Counted from the first letter of the stretch, positions 34,811-46,908 are shown. The stretch is DNA of 64,000 bases from Impatiens glandulifera (GCF_907164915.1 NC_061864.1:20620484-20684483), one strand, 5' to 3'. The notes: generated by a model from the letters alone, not told the origin. A program made the numbers and translations.

Positions 34811-35436
34811 AAGGGATAAATATATATATCATTTATAAACTCAACTAAACAATCAAATAGTTCATGAACTCCCTAAGTTATCTAATAGACTAAATAGTTT
34901 AAGTAACACCCTAAGTTAAATTAAAATATATGTTATTACTGTTTGAGTCGTATTAACTCCCTAAATTTAAAAAAAAAAACATTTATAACTAGTGTTTAAC
35001 TCAGTAAGAACTTGTGAATAACTCTTAATCCGTTTAAACTGATTATAAACAAATGATTAATTTCAAAATCAAGACTAGATAGAATGGGTGTAAGTTTCAA
35101 AATAATTAATAGATGTGATCCAAATGGATCGAATGCGTAAAGAGATCGTTTCGAGTTAGATTTTCATTTAAAACTACTTTTTGAAGGGAATGTAAAGAAA
35201 ATCGTGAATAATTTTTATATTTAAAAATATATATATTTTTATATTTATATAACTAAACAAATTCTTATATTTTTATAAATTATGTAATTAAATAATAACA
35301 TTATATTTAATTGTTTTATAGGTTTGAAAATTAAAAACTTATAATAAATTAGATCGTTTCATGAGACATGTTAAAAAATTTATTGTTAAATTTTTTACTT
35401 TTATATAAAAGTGTAAACTAGTATCCTAATTAACCA

Positions 35437-35439
<3 letters not shown>

Positions 35440-35471
<32 letters not shown>
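35440..35471. repeat. (AT)n microsatellite
   Basis: About 15 uninterrupted AT dinucleotides. Confidence 0.95.
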
Positions 35472-35475
<4 letters not shown>

Positions 35476-36136
35476 TTAAATAAAAATAAATTTTATTATT
35501 TTTTAATAATTAGATAAACAAAATAATTAATTATATTGACCTTTTTTATTAAAAAAAATATATGATAATATCATATTTTTACTGTTATTTTTTTTTTTTC
35601 TTTTTGAAATAAAAAAACATAAAAACCAAATCTATAAATAATAAAGGAGGAAACACTCCCACACTATACCTTTTTCTAACAAATACTTTGATAATAAAAT
35701 AAACAATAACCCAAAAATATATATAATATTTAACAACTTAGAAACGATAAAAAAAAAACTTGTATTATTCATGTACATAATTCTTCTCATATATTAAAAA
35801 ATATATATAATAATAAATTAATATCTAACAAATTAAATACAAGATATATATGTAAAACAAAACAAAAAAGTTATATATTTTGAGTCTATAATATCCAATT
35901 TATTTAATTATTTGAATAAACTCTAGATCAAAACACACTAATAAATAAATTTAACTTATATTCATCAGCTAAACAAATATAGAATAAACAACAAATACCT
36001 TACATATGAAATCTAGTTGCTACATTTAAAAGGAGCCAAAAGATACAAATATTCTCAAGAACAAGACTCCAATGTGGCCTGTTCTTACACATTCGAGATT
36101 TCGAATTCGATCCCCAAAATAAAAACTGCAAATTTG

Positions 36137-39100
36137 TTAAGAACTCTTATGGCAGACAACAGATTTACAAGACAAAGAATCAGAATCCAAACCCCACAAT
36201 CCCAATTCTACGAGTCGTTTCTCTACAAAATCCAGTACCCTCTCAGAAGACCACGATACCATCCTCGTTTCATTCCTAATCCCTGTTTGATTTACATTTT
36301 CAACATCAATCTTCATATTATAATAGCCTATTTCATCAATTCTCCCAACTTTAGCACCCACCATCTCCAATCTTCTTCCCACCAAATGAATCAAATTCCC
36401 TATATTTTCCTTCCCAACTTTCTTAATCAAATTCTCACCCCAAATTTTCAACGCAGAAGAGGAACTTCTCACTAGGAAATATTCAAAGCTATTTCCGATG
36501 TAGAAATCATAACTGCGGTCAATTGGAATCAGAAATGTATCACTGCTGATGGGAAGCATCAAATTTCCATTTACCAGCCAAGCATTATATCCCATCTCCA
36601 AAGACTTTGATATAATCTCGAAAATCATTGAATCGGTTTTGAGATTTTGGGTATAATGAAATCGGTCAGCATCAATAACAGGATGGCCTTTCCTTGCAAG
36701 TTCATACAGAAAATCCGAATTTGGCCCAATAAATACATAATTTCGTATATTAACCCTCTCAAATTGACATAACAAGTTATTTATGATAGCTTCCCCGGAT
36801 GATCCAAACAGGCTCACGAAAATAACTGTATCAAGCTTCTGCACTGAAAGAAGGATCGAACCGAGTTCATCTAAACTCTTAGCTATTCGGTTAGGATATA
36901 CTTCTCTGAAGCAGAAATCATACCATTTTAGCTCACTCAATGGCTGCTGAAACTGGAAAAACTTGGATCCAAGGGTATTTTCATCTAATAAATAAGAATC
37001 TGGCCCAGCAGTTTTTCCATAATTTACACCAGCATCCCTGTGTGAAACACTGAGCGCTCTCTCGTGTTGAAAATTGGTATAAATGTTGAAATAGTTACGA
37101 GAATGGATAAATTTTATGAACCAAGGTGTCCATATCCTCTCGCCTATCTTTTTGTACCAACCTGTTGTCACCTTCAAATAAAGCAGTAATTATTGCATGA
37201 AATCGAAAAGAAAATAAAATACTGAAATTTTTTACCATGCCATCAAGGTAGGGTTTGATGCTCTTAGCCTTGTGTATATCGTACCATAGACGGAATTCTT
37301 TCCATGGTTTTGGAAATAGAAGCTGACCCCAAGTTCCAACCAGCTGGTACAAGAACAAGGTCACATTTTTATGCAACTGTAACTTGTTTCCGTGTTTACC
37401 TTCAAATCGAAATCATTCTTCATCAGTTACAGAAATTTTAAATTATTAACTAAGACTTTGAAAAGCAGTAATAACCAAAATTAAGTAAAGGAAATACTAA
37501 TGAAGTAAAACACTGTAGAGAATAGAAGAAGCCAACGTAGAAAACACCAAACTATCGTAGTCAGAATTTTTACAACAGTACCAAATTCAAAAATAAGAAA
37601 ACATAAAGATAATATGATTAAACATGGCTCAATCTAAGCATAAATAGTGATTTTTTAGACCAAGGAATTTTTCTAGAGGATGTTACCATTTGAACTGACC
37701 TTGGTTGAGTAACTTTATTGTTATTAGATAAGCTCGTTTTGCTTCCCGAACATTTAAATTTGCTCAAATTACTACCTGATTTCATTTTATTGGTTAAATC
37801 CGTCAAGATCAAAAATCATTGATACACAATATTTTCTAACTCTTTATTCTCAAATTGAATTAAATATTATTCTCATTCTAAATTGCATAGCAAGAACTTA
37901 ACGAAGTTAATAAATAAATGACAACATGATGTAAATTGAACTATTTTTATAAGTTGAGGAAGCAAAACAAGCCTAATAATGCAAGTTCGGGAAGAAAAAT
38001 TATCCTTTAATGCAAGTTCATGAAGCAAAACGAGTTTCTTCCCTTATTCTAATTTATGGGAGAAAGATTATCAAGAAAGTGGTTTGAGATCAAGATGCAT
38101 CAAAGAAATTCTCAACCATTTTGTGTGTTGCCTTTGATTTTTATTTACTTTGTGACCAAGTTTATTCACGGGGTGGCTAGCCCGACCCCCACAGTTCCCT
38201 TTAAATCGGAGTGTTATACTGGGAATCAAACCTGAGACATTTGTTCACTTAGGAAGTAGTGCATCTATCAGTTTTAGAAGGTTTTTTTTCCAATATTTCT
38301 TATCCTTTAGGTTACGTTATTGTATCGTTGTAATTACAAACTTGGCGATCTATCCTCTATACAAGTTACCTTTTCAAGAACGTAGTATTTGAAGGATGCA
38401 ACAGGGTAATAGTATCCTATTGAAATCCAATCACATGTTAACATCCTTTTACTATATCATACACATATTATATTGTGCAATATTATTCTACTCTCTAAAA
38501 TTCTACAAAGATAAAACATCTAATAATCCAACCTCAAATCCAAAATTAGTAAATCTTACCATCACTTTGGATTTGCAACAAATTAGGTTTTAACAGTAGT
38601 AATTGCTTGTCTCCTGCTTTGTAGTCATTATATACGACTCTTTAGAGACTTTGTTACTAGTTTTATTACACTATCTCAAGCTATTTCAAATCGAAAATGC
38701 TTCTTCTCTAGTGCATTTCTCTATTGCTCACTTTGTCTCTACCTTGTTTCATATGTAAAATTAAGAACGGATAAAAATAGATTTAATCGAAAGAAACATT
38801 CAACTAAGAGATAGGAAGGTCAATAATAGAAGACAGTCTAAGGCAGCAAAACCCTCCAACCGTTACAGGCAGTAAAAAAGATCCTTAAGTCATCATCCAA
38901 AGCTATGTTATGATTGAAGCAATATATAATTCTTAAAACCATTCTACATCCCTCATTGTCATTATAAAAATGGATCAAAAACAGCTAAGGATGCAAGCAA
39001 GGAAAGGAAAAAAAGAAAAGAAAAAAGTGGAGCTTCCAAATGCTCATCAAAACAAGTCATCTCAAAGGAAGCCATTTCTCTTTCAAACTCTTATTTCACT

Positions 39101-39967
39101 TGAACCACTAAAATTACTAAAGGGGCTAATCGAAGACACCCGAAGATGAACCATATAAGCAGAAAGACATTTCAGTGTTTCAAGAGCCAACAATTGCAGA
39201 CCAGGCTATGAACACTTTCAAAATGCCTAAATTTTCAGTTCACTGATAGAACACATTACTCTAGAAGATGGTTGATATATATACTACTAGAATCTTAATA
39301 TAAGTTTCCATACTACTTGAGAAACAAAAGCTAATCAAGATATACCTGGGACAAACCTTGGTCGTTGCAGAGAAATTCCATAAATGGAAGGACTAAAATT
39401 TGAAGCATTATAGTAGTAATGAGAAATAAGGCCTCTCAAGAATCTGTAATACAATGGAGAAACTTCAAGATCATCTTCTACTACAAAAGCAAACTCATCA
39501 TCAGAAATAGGCCACCACGCTTCCAACCACTGCGCTTGCAACCCAACATTTGCAGTACGGTAATGAACGACCTTCTCTCCGAATCTCCATTCAAACCCAT
39601 CAACAAAATTGAGGATCTGACGCGTTTCATTTAATTTGGAATCCAAATAGGAATCCCTATTAAGATTTCCACTTTCGTTTCTGAAATGATCAATGAGTAT
39701 GTGGAGATTCACCTTGTCGGTACCGTAATCAGCTCTGGCTAGAGATCGGAGACAGCGGGAGAGTGAGGCGACGCGATCAAATGTCAGGAGTTTGATAGTA
39801 ACGGTGAAACCCTGTTGTGATTTAGGATAATTGAAGGTCTGGGAAGTGGGTAGTGATGAGTGGGAAAGAGTTGAGAGGGGTAGATATGAACGGTAGAAGG
39901 AGAAAAGAAGGAGGGAAGATAAGGAGAGGAGAAGAAAGAGAGAAAGGAAGTTTCTTTTGGTGGCCAT
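36137..39967 (-). CDS. Type II membrane glycosyltransferase-like protein (nucleotide-diphospho-sugar transferase fold)
   Basis: Three exons: 39967-39346, 37399-37236 and 37171-36137 give 606 residues. Junctions are CCCAG^GTATAT...GAAG^GTAAAC and GCATG^GTAAAA...GAAG^GTGACA. The start is ATG 39967; the longer open frame upstream has no ATG. Residues 6-24 form a Leu/Ser/Phe-rich membrane anchor, giving a short cytosolic tail and a lumenal domain. Residues about 54-200 look like a GT-A/GT2-type catalytic region: TVTIKLLTFDRVASLSRCL, then FVVEDDLEVSPLYY with acidic EDD at 164-166, a likely metal/nucleotide-sugar site. Several NxS/T sites are present. Plants have close relatives annotated only as glycosyltransferase-like, so donor and acceptor are unknown. 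Golgi location is inferred from topology. A 1.9-kb intron separates exons 1 and 2. Confidence 0.85.
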
Positions 39968-40742
39968 TGGATCAGAGAGTTGGGAATTTGAACTCAAATG
40001 GAGTTGAAATGGAATTGGGTTCTGATTGAAGCGGCGAAAGAGGTGAGATTTCTAGATTTGATCTTCATAAAGGGCCGTTGGTATAATTGAATTGAAACGA
40101 GCTGAAGAAGAGTAGAAAAAATGCCATAACCAGGATGAGCATCACTGTAATTAGAGATAGGCAGAGTGACAATTTAGGGCAGAAGGGATTTGATAAGAAA
40201 AAACAGAGTGATTATTTTCTTTTCTTTTTTTCTGCTATAAATTTTATTGAAATATTTTGTTGTTATACTACATTCTAATTTTTAATTGTGTTTTATATTT
40301 ATAGCTTAAACAATCTTAATTAAAGATGATAGAGTCTTCGCACTCTTATAATTCGTCCCGATTCGAAATTGATCTTATTTTGGTCGGGTTTTTTCGATTT
40401 AACAGATAGTTATGAATGAGAAGAAGGTATTTGTGTCTTTTTCGGTTTAACAGGTAGTTATGAATGAAACGTAGGGGATTTGTATCCATGTTTTGAGACA
40501 ACACCAAAATACTAATAATCATAATTAAATATAAAATATAAAATATAAAATATTTATTTATTTTGTATACTTTATAAGAGTTTTTTTTAATAATATAAAA
40601 TTTTAATATATTACAATATATTATATAAAATATTATTTCTATAATTTTATTAAAAAAAATAAAGATGGTATCAAAAGATTTCTTCTAAATGGAACGGGAA
40701 TGTAGTAAAAAAATCCTTGAATTAAAACAGAAATGAATTAGA
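39968..40742. other. Promoter/5' UTR of the glycosyltransferase-like gene and spacer
   Basis: Purine-rich 5' leader to about 40150, then AT-rich DNA. No TATA box could be assigned and no other gene was seen. Confidence 0.4.
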
Positions 40743-40747
40743 CATTT

Positions 40748-41088
40748 TGATGCAGCGTGCGTGGCTAGGATGAACCTTTATCAAGATTCGTTGATTCTTA
40801 CGAATACCGAAAGTCGATAGATATTGAGGAAACCTCGTTTTCTGATTAATAATCTTCCCATAACAAAGTGTTTTAAGATTCTTTAAATACTCAAACCCTA
40901 GCTTGCAAAAGAAATAAACAACTTTTAATAAATTGCAAAAAACACCCGAAACTAATAAAAATGCGATTTTGAGCCCCTAAACATTTCCGCCCGAAAAACA
41001 CTAGGCAATCGTCGAAATCTGACACTTGCGAGATATTTTCGGATGCTGCAACTTTCGCATAAACGCCTCTTCGACTCGCACCGCATCA
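40748..41088 (-). repeat. 3' LTR of the Ty3/gypsy element
   Basis: 341 bp, TGATGC...GCATCA. It differs from the other LTR by ACCTTT/ACTTTT near the left end and CGCCTC/CGACTC near the right end. The element's ORF runs into this LTR and stops at 41001. Confidence 0.96.
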
Positions 41089-43838
41089 TTCCCCCCAGGG
41101 TAGAAAAGATTCGTCCTCGAATCTGGAACCGCATCATCCTCATCAGAAGAAGACTCACCCACAAAAGGAACAAGATGCTTCACATTGAACACATCAGAGG
41201 TACGCACATGGCTGGGAAGGCGTAAACGATAAGCATTGGGGTTGATCTTCTCCACAAGCTCAACATGACCAATCTTCTTAGCAGCAAGCTTGCTATATTC
41301 ATGAGCTGGAAAACGATCTTTAGTCAGACTAGCCCACACAAAGTCACCAACTTCAAAATCAACAGCACGCCTTCTCGAATCAGCCTTCTCCTTGTACTTG
41401 GCAGTAGCAGCAACCAAGCGGTCATGAGTGGTCTGATGAACCTGAGCCAACTGACCAACAAAATCCGCAGCAGTGGAATGAGGACGCACTTTGCTGGGCA
41501 GCGCTAACAAATCAAGAGGAGCACGCGGAGACAGCCCGTAAATCACATGGAAAGAACTGAAACCAGTGGAGCGATTAACAACATGATTGTGAGCAAACTC
41601 GGCCTGAGGCAGCTTCAGATCCCAAGCCTTAGGATGATCCCCAACTAAACTGCGCAGAAGGTTCCCCAAAGACCTATTAACAACTTCAGTTTGGCCATCA
41701 GTTTGCGGGTGATAGGCACTGCTAAAATTCAGCTGAGTATTAACCAAACGCCAAAGACTCCTCCAAAAGTGACTCACAAAGCGAGTGTCCCGATCAGAAG
41801 TACCACCCAACTGATCCAACAAGTCATCCAACCGGGGAATAGGAAACCGATAACACACTTTAATCTTGTTGATAGCACGACTATCAATGCACATACGCCA
41901 AGACCCATCCTTTTTTGGGGTAAGAAGGGCCGGGACAGCACAGGGACTAAGGCTCTCTCGAATGTGTCCCTTAGCCAGCAAGTCCTCCACCTGTCTACGC
42001 AACTCTTCATGTTCTTTGGGACTCATGCGGTAATGAGGACGGTTGGGTAGGGCAGCACCTGGAACCAAGTCAATGTGATGATGGATATCACGCAAAGGAG
42101 GCAAGGCACAAGGCAGATTCTCAGGAAAAACATCTGCAAACTCCTGTAACAGCGGCTGCACTGGAATAGACACCTCAGAACTAGCACCACAGGTAATCAG
42201 CGAACAAAATAGAGCAAACACCATGCCCGATTCGACCATGGCGGTCTGAAAAGGACCCCGAGACAACAAGGTGGTAGGGGGGGACGCATGATGAGTGGGG
42301 GCAGCACCCTTCTTGGGCTGATTTGGCATCAACACAATCTTGGTACCATGAAATAAGAACGTGTAGGTATTAGCACGCCCATCATGTATAACAGAATGAT
42401 CAAACTGCCAAGGGCGACCAAGTAAAAGGTGACAAGCATCCATAGGAACCACATCACAATATACAACATCACGATAATGGGAACCAATGGAAAAATTAAC
42501 AAGTACGCGCTTGGAAACTGTAACATCCGTACCTTGACTCAGCCAGGACAGACGATAAGGCTTGGGGTGAGATTCAGTGGACAGACCCAGCTTCGAAACT
42601 GCAACCTCAGAAATCACATTCTCACAACTCCCAGCATCAATGATGAAGGTGCAAACTTTGCCACCGATGGTACAAGTGGAATGGAACAGATTATTACGTA
42701 ACCACTCGTTGTCAGGAGCACGAGGGGTTAAACATGATCGACGAATCACCAAAAGGGGGCCAACATCATCAGAAACATACTCCTCCGCTGCCTCATCATC
42801 ATAAACATCATACACTGGCGCTGAATCTGAAGGAAGAGCAGAGTCAGGATCATCCACCTCAGTACAAAGACCACGATTGGTGGACTTTGGGTTGCGACAC
42901 TCTGCTTGGCGATGGCCAACTTCACCACAATTGAAACAACGCAAGCCACCGGGACGTCCCTGCGGGGGGGCTGTAGTGCCGCGAGGGGGGGCTGGGGTGG
43001 GATGGGCCGGCTGGGAAGAAGAACCAATGCCACTAGTGGGGACAACCTGTTTTCCAAAGCTGCCCGAACCGCGCCTGGCTAGCTGTTTCTCAGCCTGTGA
43101 AGCACGCTGATGTGCCTCAGAAACAGTCAAAGGATCAAACATATTCAAAATATCCTGTAACTGGAGGCGAAGGCCACCAATATAGCGAGAAACCAACTGG
43201 AGAGGGGACTCAGACAGGTCAACACGAGCCACAAAGGTGTAAAACTCAGTGGAATAGTCATCCACGGAACGAGAACCCTGACGAAGATTCTGGAACCGCT
43301 GGTACAGGTTACGTTCGTAATTATATGGTAGAAACGCAGCCCTAATATGCTTCCTGAATTTGTCCCAATTCGTGAGTTTTGCCTTACCATGACGAACACG
43401 TGTCTGTTTCAACTGCTGCCACCATGCTTGTGCACGACCATGTAAGCGGATCGTAACAAGGGGTACACGACGATCTGCAGGAACTTCCTTGAAATCCAGA
43501 ATCTCTTCAACCTGAGAAAGCCAATCAATAAACTCTTCTGGTGGTAGACTACCATCGAACTTAGGGATGTCCACCCTGAAAGCCTGCTCCCAACGATGAT
43601 TGGGGCGTTCAGGGGATCGATTCCGAAGACCACCGAGAGGGTTTTCATCTGTCATCGTAACATCATCTTCAGGGTGGTGCATGTGCATAGATGCATCCAT
43701 CCGTTGCGTCAACCATTCAACCTGCCGCCTCAAATCGTCGTTATCACGGCGAAACTCAGCGTTTTCACGTCGCAACTCAGCAAGGTCACCATCATCAGCA
43801 CCAGGGGTAGGGTTGCGCGGCTGTCTTCGGGGCGGCAT
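41001..43838 (-). CDS. Gag-protease-(truncated RT)-integrase fusion ORF of the Ty3/gypsy element
   Basis: One uninterrupted frame of 945 codons. Residues 20-50 are a coiled-coil-like charged stretch. Residues 85-255 are the gag core (VDIPKFDG, AWWQQLK, LPYNYERNLYQ). The zinc knuckle C-X2-C-X4-H-X4-C spans 301-314. The protease region has IIDAG at 399-403, where families normally have D-S/T-G, so activity is doubtful. RT begins near 560 and stops after PIPRLDDLLDQLGG (about 679), before the catalytic YxDD. The next residues belong to integrase: Asp682 and Glu718 with 35 residues between, i.e. the last two of the D,D-35-E triad; the zinc-binding domain and first Asp are gone. The C-terminal part (VWASLTKDRF, KHLVPF) follows. 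The protein cannot drive its own transposition; the element would need a helper. Confidence 0.92.
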   Translation of the reverse strand: MPPRRQPRNPTPGADDGDLAELRRENAEFRRDNDDLRRQVEWLTQRMDASMHMHHPEDDVTMTDENPLGGLRNRSPERPNHRWEQAFRVDIPKFDGSLPPEEFIDWLSQVEEILDFKEVPADRRVPLVTIRLHGRAQAWWQQLKQTRVRHGKAKLTNWDKFRKHIRAAFLPYNYERNLYQRFQNLRQGSRSVDDYSTEFYTFVARVDLSESPLQLVSRYIGGLRLQLQDILNMFDPLTVSEAHQRASQAEKQLARRGSGSFGKQVVPTSGIGSSSQPAHPTPAPPRGTTAPPQGRPGGLRCFNCGEVGHRQAECRNPKSTNRGLCTEVDDPDSALPSDSAPVYDVYDDEAAEEYVSDDVGPLLVIRRSCLTPRAPDNEWLRNNLFHSTCTIGGKVCTFIIDAGSCENVISEVAVSKLGLSTESHPKPYRLSWLSQGTDVTVSKRVLVNFSIGSHYRDVVYCDVVPMDACHLLLGRPWQFDHSVIHDGRANTYTFLFHGTKIVLMPNQPKKGAAPTHHASPPTTLLSRGPFQTAMVESGMVFALFCSLITCGASSEVSIPVQPLLQEFADVFPENLPCALPPLRDIHHHIDLVPGAALPNRPHYRMSPKEHEELRRQVEDLLAKGHIRESLSPCAVPALLTPKKDGSWRMCIDSRAINKIKVCYRFPIPRLDDLLDQLGGTSDRDTRFVSHFWRSLWRLVNTQLNFSSAYHPQTDGQTEVVNRSLGNLLRSLVGDHPKAWDLKLPQAEFAHNHVVNRSTGFSSFHVIYGLSPRAPLDLLALPSKVRPHSTAADFVGQLAQVHQTTHDRLVAATAKYKEKADSRRRAVDFEVGDFVWASLTKDRFPAHEYSKLAAKKIGHVELVEKINPNAYRLRLPSHVRTSDVFNVKHLVPFVGESSSDEDDAVPDSRTNLFYPGGNDAVRVEEAFMRKLQHPKISRKCQISTIA
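41089..41103 (-). other. Polypurine tract
   Basis: CTGGGGGGAA on the minus strand directly next to the 3' LTR, the plus-strand primer site expected there. Confidence 0.7.
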
Positions 43839-43858
43839 ACCTCAGGGTCGACTGGAAA

Positions 43859-43869
43859 CTGATACCAAC
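43859..43869 (-). other. Primer binding site (tRNA-iMet type)
   Basis: One base inside the 5' LTR the minus strand reads TTGGTATCAG, matching the first part of the usual TGGTATCAGAGC complement of initiator tRNA-Met. The end of the match (TTTC instead of AGC) is altered. Confidence 0.75.
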
Positions 43870-44210
43870 TGATGCAGCGTGCGTGGCTAGGATGAACTTT
43901 TATCAAGATTCGTTGATTCTTACGAATACCGAAAGTCGATAGATATTGAGGAAACCTCGTTTTCTGATTAATAATCTTCCCATAACAAAGTGTTTTAAGA
44001 TTCTTTAAATACTCAAACCCTAGCTTGCAAAAGAAATAAACAACTTTTAATAAATTGCAAAAAACACCCGAAACTAATAAAAATGCGATTTTGAGCCCCT
44101 AAACATTTCCGCCCGAAAAACACTAGGCAATCGTCGAAATCTGACACTTGCGAGATATTTTCGGATGCTGCAACTTTCGCATAAACGACTCTTCGACTCG
44201 CACCGCATCA
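43870..44210 (-). repeat. 5' LTR of the Ty3/gypsy element
   Basis: 341 bp and almost identical to 40748-41088. It supplies the promoter of the element when read on the minus strand. Confidence 0.96.
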
Positions 44211-44215
44211 CATTT

Positions 44216-45501
44216 TCAATCACTAATTAAAACAGAAATGGATTAGAAATTTTCGATCTCCCCAATGCAGGATCGAACCTAAAATTCAAAGGTGAGTGGA
44301 GTTAAAAGAAGTTAGAGTGAACTTAAATAAGTAAATTTTAAGATTTTTTTTAATAATTAAATAAATAAAATAATAAATTATATTAAAAATATATAAGATA
44401 ATATCATATTTTTTAGAAAAAATTATGTTTTCACAAATCTGTCGTCGATGTCTTCCTTAAACTTAATAGGTTCATAAATATTAATTTTAAATAATATTTA
44501 AATATGATTATTATTTTGTCAATAATTTATAAAATAAGATAGAATTTTATTTAGGTCTCGTTTAAAAAATAAAGTAGAAAATAATTATATTAATTGGATA
44601 TAATTTAGTTTAAAAAAGAAAAAAATATTAATTTTGAGACTTGTCAAACTTCACAGCATTTTAATATTTTGTACATATATTTTTAAAATATTTTAATAAA
44701 AAATTAATTTTAAATTTTAGTCAACAATTTGATAAAAAGAACTTGTAAGTTGATAGGATAGTATACTATCATTTTTAATTTAAATTTTACCCAAATAAAT
44801 CACATTAAATAAGACATGTATATTAATACACCTTTATTATTATCATAGTTTATTGATTCATGTTAAAAGTTAACCTAACATTCAACCACCACTTTTATTA
44901 ACTTCTAAAACCCAATTAGGGTGAGACAAACTTTAACATTTTAAAATTAAAATATATTATTATCCCAAAAAAGAACATTGGTCTGTCTAATGAAATGAAG
45001 ACTCTTATTTTAATGAGTTTAAAAAAAAAAAAAAAAATTGAAACATTGTTTAATGTAAATCAAGTCAAACATTATTTTATCACGTTTATCTTAATGATTA
45101 TATTACTCTTAGAACTTAAGAATTCATATTTGTAAGTTCATGAATTCCAGTTTCATATCAAGATCATTTAGAAAAACAAAAATTGTTCATCTACCCTATA
45201 TATCATGGATTTTTCTTTCATCTAGGTTATGATTTGTAATCTCAATATTTGCTAAAAGTATTATTTTTTATTATTATTATGATCAGGGCATCCCGACTAA
45301 CCTGTATACATCTCAACTCAAGCCAGAATCGCACAAACGAGGTTGTAAGGGGGCGACAACTTTATTGATACATAGTTTCAATGTCGATCTAAGAACAAAT
45401 TCGATAGAGAAATCTTGCAGCAAATTCATGTTTTAGTTCTTAAGAAAACAAACAAACAACAACAACAACAAAAGGACCAGCAGCAAAGGAGATACTCGAT
45501 C
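44216..45501. other. AT-rich spacer and PLA2 3' UTR
   Basis: No gene recognised. A diverged repeat of the left flank of the retroelement (AATTAAAACAGAAATGG at about 44225) lies at the start. The last 150 bases are probably the 3' UTR of the phospholipase gene. Confidence 0.5.
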
Positions 45502-46908
45502 TTAAGGCTTATGGAGATATCGACCAGCAAGAAGTGCTGCATCCATAACGACGGTTATAACTTTGGTCACTTCTTCAACCGAACAAGTGTTCCCCTTAAA
45601 GGTGCTAGCCCGCGATTTCTTGAACCGAGCTAAGCAGTTTATTAACTTCTGGCTGCATTCTTGGCTTAGATAGTCATCTACACAACATCACATATAAATT
45701 ATAATCTAATCTCACTTCACTTTGTATCACTTTATCAGAAAAAAATAAAAAAAAAAGTTTATTCTTTAAGAAAACTAACACTACCCATCAACTTCCAATC
45801 ATGAGAATCAAACATAGTTAGTGAAGTATTGTAATAACTAGCCTTCATATCAATCAATGGTAGCTTTAATAAAATTCTTGTATCATAAAATTTGTACAAG
45901 TTCAAAACCGATTTTCTCAAGTTATCGGGAGCCCTAGGGATGGAAATTTCAATCAACCCTAAGTCGAACTCAATGGTTAAATTTTCCCTAGTTAGATCAT
46001 TTTAATTACAAAATATTTTGCCAATTTGATATATGTTTTTCATCTTGAACTTGTTATATTTTTCAAAAATTATAATTATTGAGAACATATCAAAATTGTG
46101 ATTTTTATACCAAATAAAAACACACACAAAAACACTAAATTCAAGATTTGTGAAGACATCATCTAATAAATACCTTATCTTTAAGATTTCTAGATTCAAA
46201 CATGAATTCATATGTGATCATATAGATCCAAACCAAATATCATACTATCATCAAGATGATTAGTTTCTAATAAACTAATCTTGATCTAACTCACTTCAAA
46301 TCCAGGATAATAATGATGTGTTTCTTAATGACCCACCATTTGAATCAACCAGCAATTAGTATATATGAATCAAGATTCAAGAACATATGAAGAGAATGAG
46401 AGATTGAAGAAGAAGACATACTGTTCTTAGATTGAATGCAATTATCATGTTGCATACAACAAGCATCTAATCCATCACATGGTTTCTCCCCTGGGCATCC
46501 ACTATAAAGTAATCCACAATACTTTCCATATCTCAGAAATGGAGGAACTGCAAATCAAATTCAATCCAATCCAATCATTATTCTTCAACATAGATATAGT
46601 TCAAGAAATTTGTATCATTCTCTAAATCATGAATTACCATTGCAGAACTCAGATTCACACTTTCTGCTGCATTCTTTACCCTTCAAATTCAATTTTCATC
46701 CAAACCCAGATCATGGATGATGATTCGAAACAAACAAGATAGTGAGTGATCAAATAGAGAAGAGAGAACTGACCAATGAGAGCCCGGAATCTGCTTGAAT
46801 GCCGACATTGAGGGCTTGTATGGGTAAGACACAGAAATTAAGGGAGATTATTGAAAATGGAAGAAGAAGAAGAACAACAACAAACTTACATTCCTTCTGT
46901 AAAGCCAT
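45502..46908 (-). CDS. Secretory low-molecular-weight phospholipase A2 (plant sPLA2, alpha-like)
   Basis: Four exons: 46908-46774, 46680-46638, 46547-46422 and 45677-45502 give 159 residues with continuous frame. Start is ATG 46908. A signal peptide covers about 7-32. The mature part begins near ALNVGIQ. The Ca2+ loop is YGKYCGLLYSGCPGEKPCDG (66-85), and the active site is CCMQHDNC with His93-Asp94. Twelve cysteines (49, 53, 58, 70, 77, 83, 89, 90, 96, 109, 116, 133) fit the plant sPLA2 pattern of six disulphides. It hydrolyses the sn-2 acyl bond of phospholipids and acts in the secretory pathway or apoplast. The C-terminus ends HKP, without the KTEL-like tail of the beta/gamma/delta types, so it resembles the alpha type. 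No defect was seen. Confidence 0.93.

Larger units (their letters stand above)
29571..36136. other. Large AT-rich gene-free region
   Basis: About 6.5 kb with very high A+T and frequent stops in all frames. No coding sequence, RNA gene or intact element was recognised beyond the small repeats listed separately. Around 33690-34260 composition is slightly less skewed, but nothing could be identified. Confidence 0.55.
40743..44215 (-). mobile_element. Ty3/gypsy LTR retrotransposon with internal deletion, recently inserted
   Basis: Two 341-bp LTRs (40748-41088 and 43870-44210) start TGATGC and end GCATCA, and differ at only two positions that I can see. The 5-bp target duplication CATTT flanks them (40743-40747 and 44211-44215). 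The element reads on the minus strand, so the right LTR is the 5' one. A tRNA-iMet-type primer site (TGGTATCAG) and a purine tract (GGGGGGAA) lie inside the LTRs. The order gag, protease, RT start, integrase identifies Ty3/gypsy. The internal part is only 2.8 kb because most of RT, all of RNase H and the start of integrase are deleted. Confidence 0.96.

Noticed and set aside
36017..36475. Plus-strand open frame of 152 codons
   Set aside because: It is antisense to the last exon of the glycosyltransferase-like gene, whose frame, splice sites and domain are consistent; the antisense translation has no domain.
41043..43872. Several plus-strand and other-frame open frames of 60-120 codons
   Set aside because: They are shadows of the 945-codon retroelement frame, whose base composition keeps other frames open.
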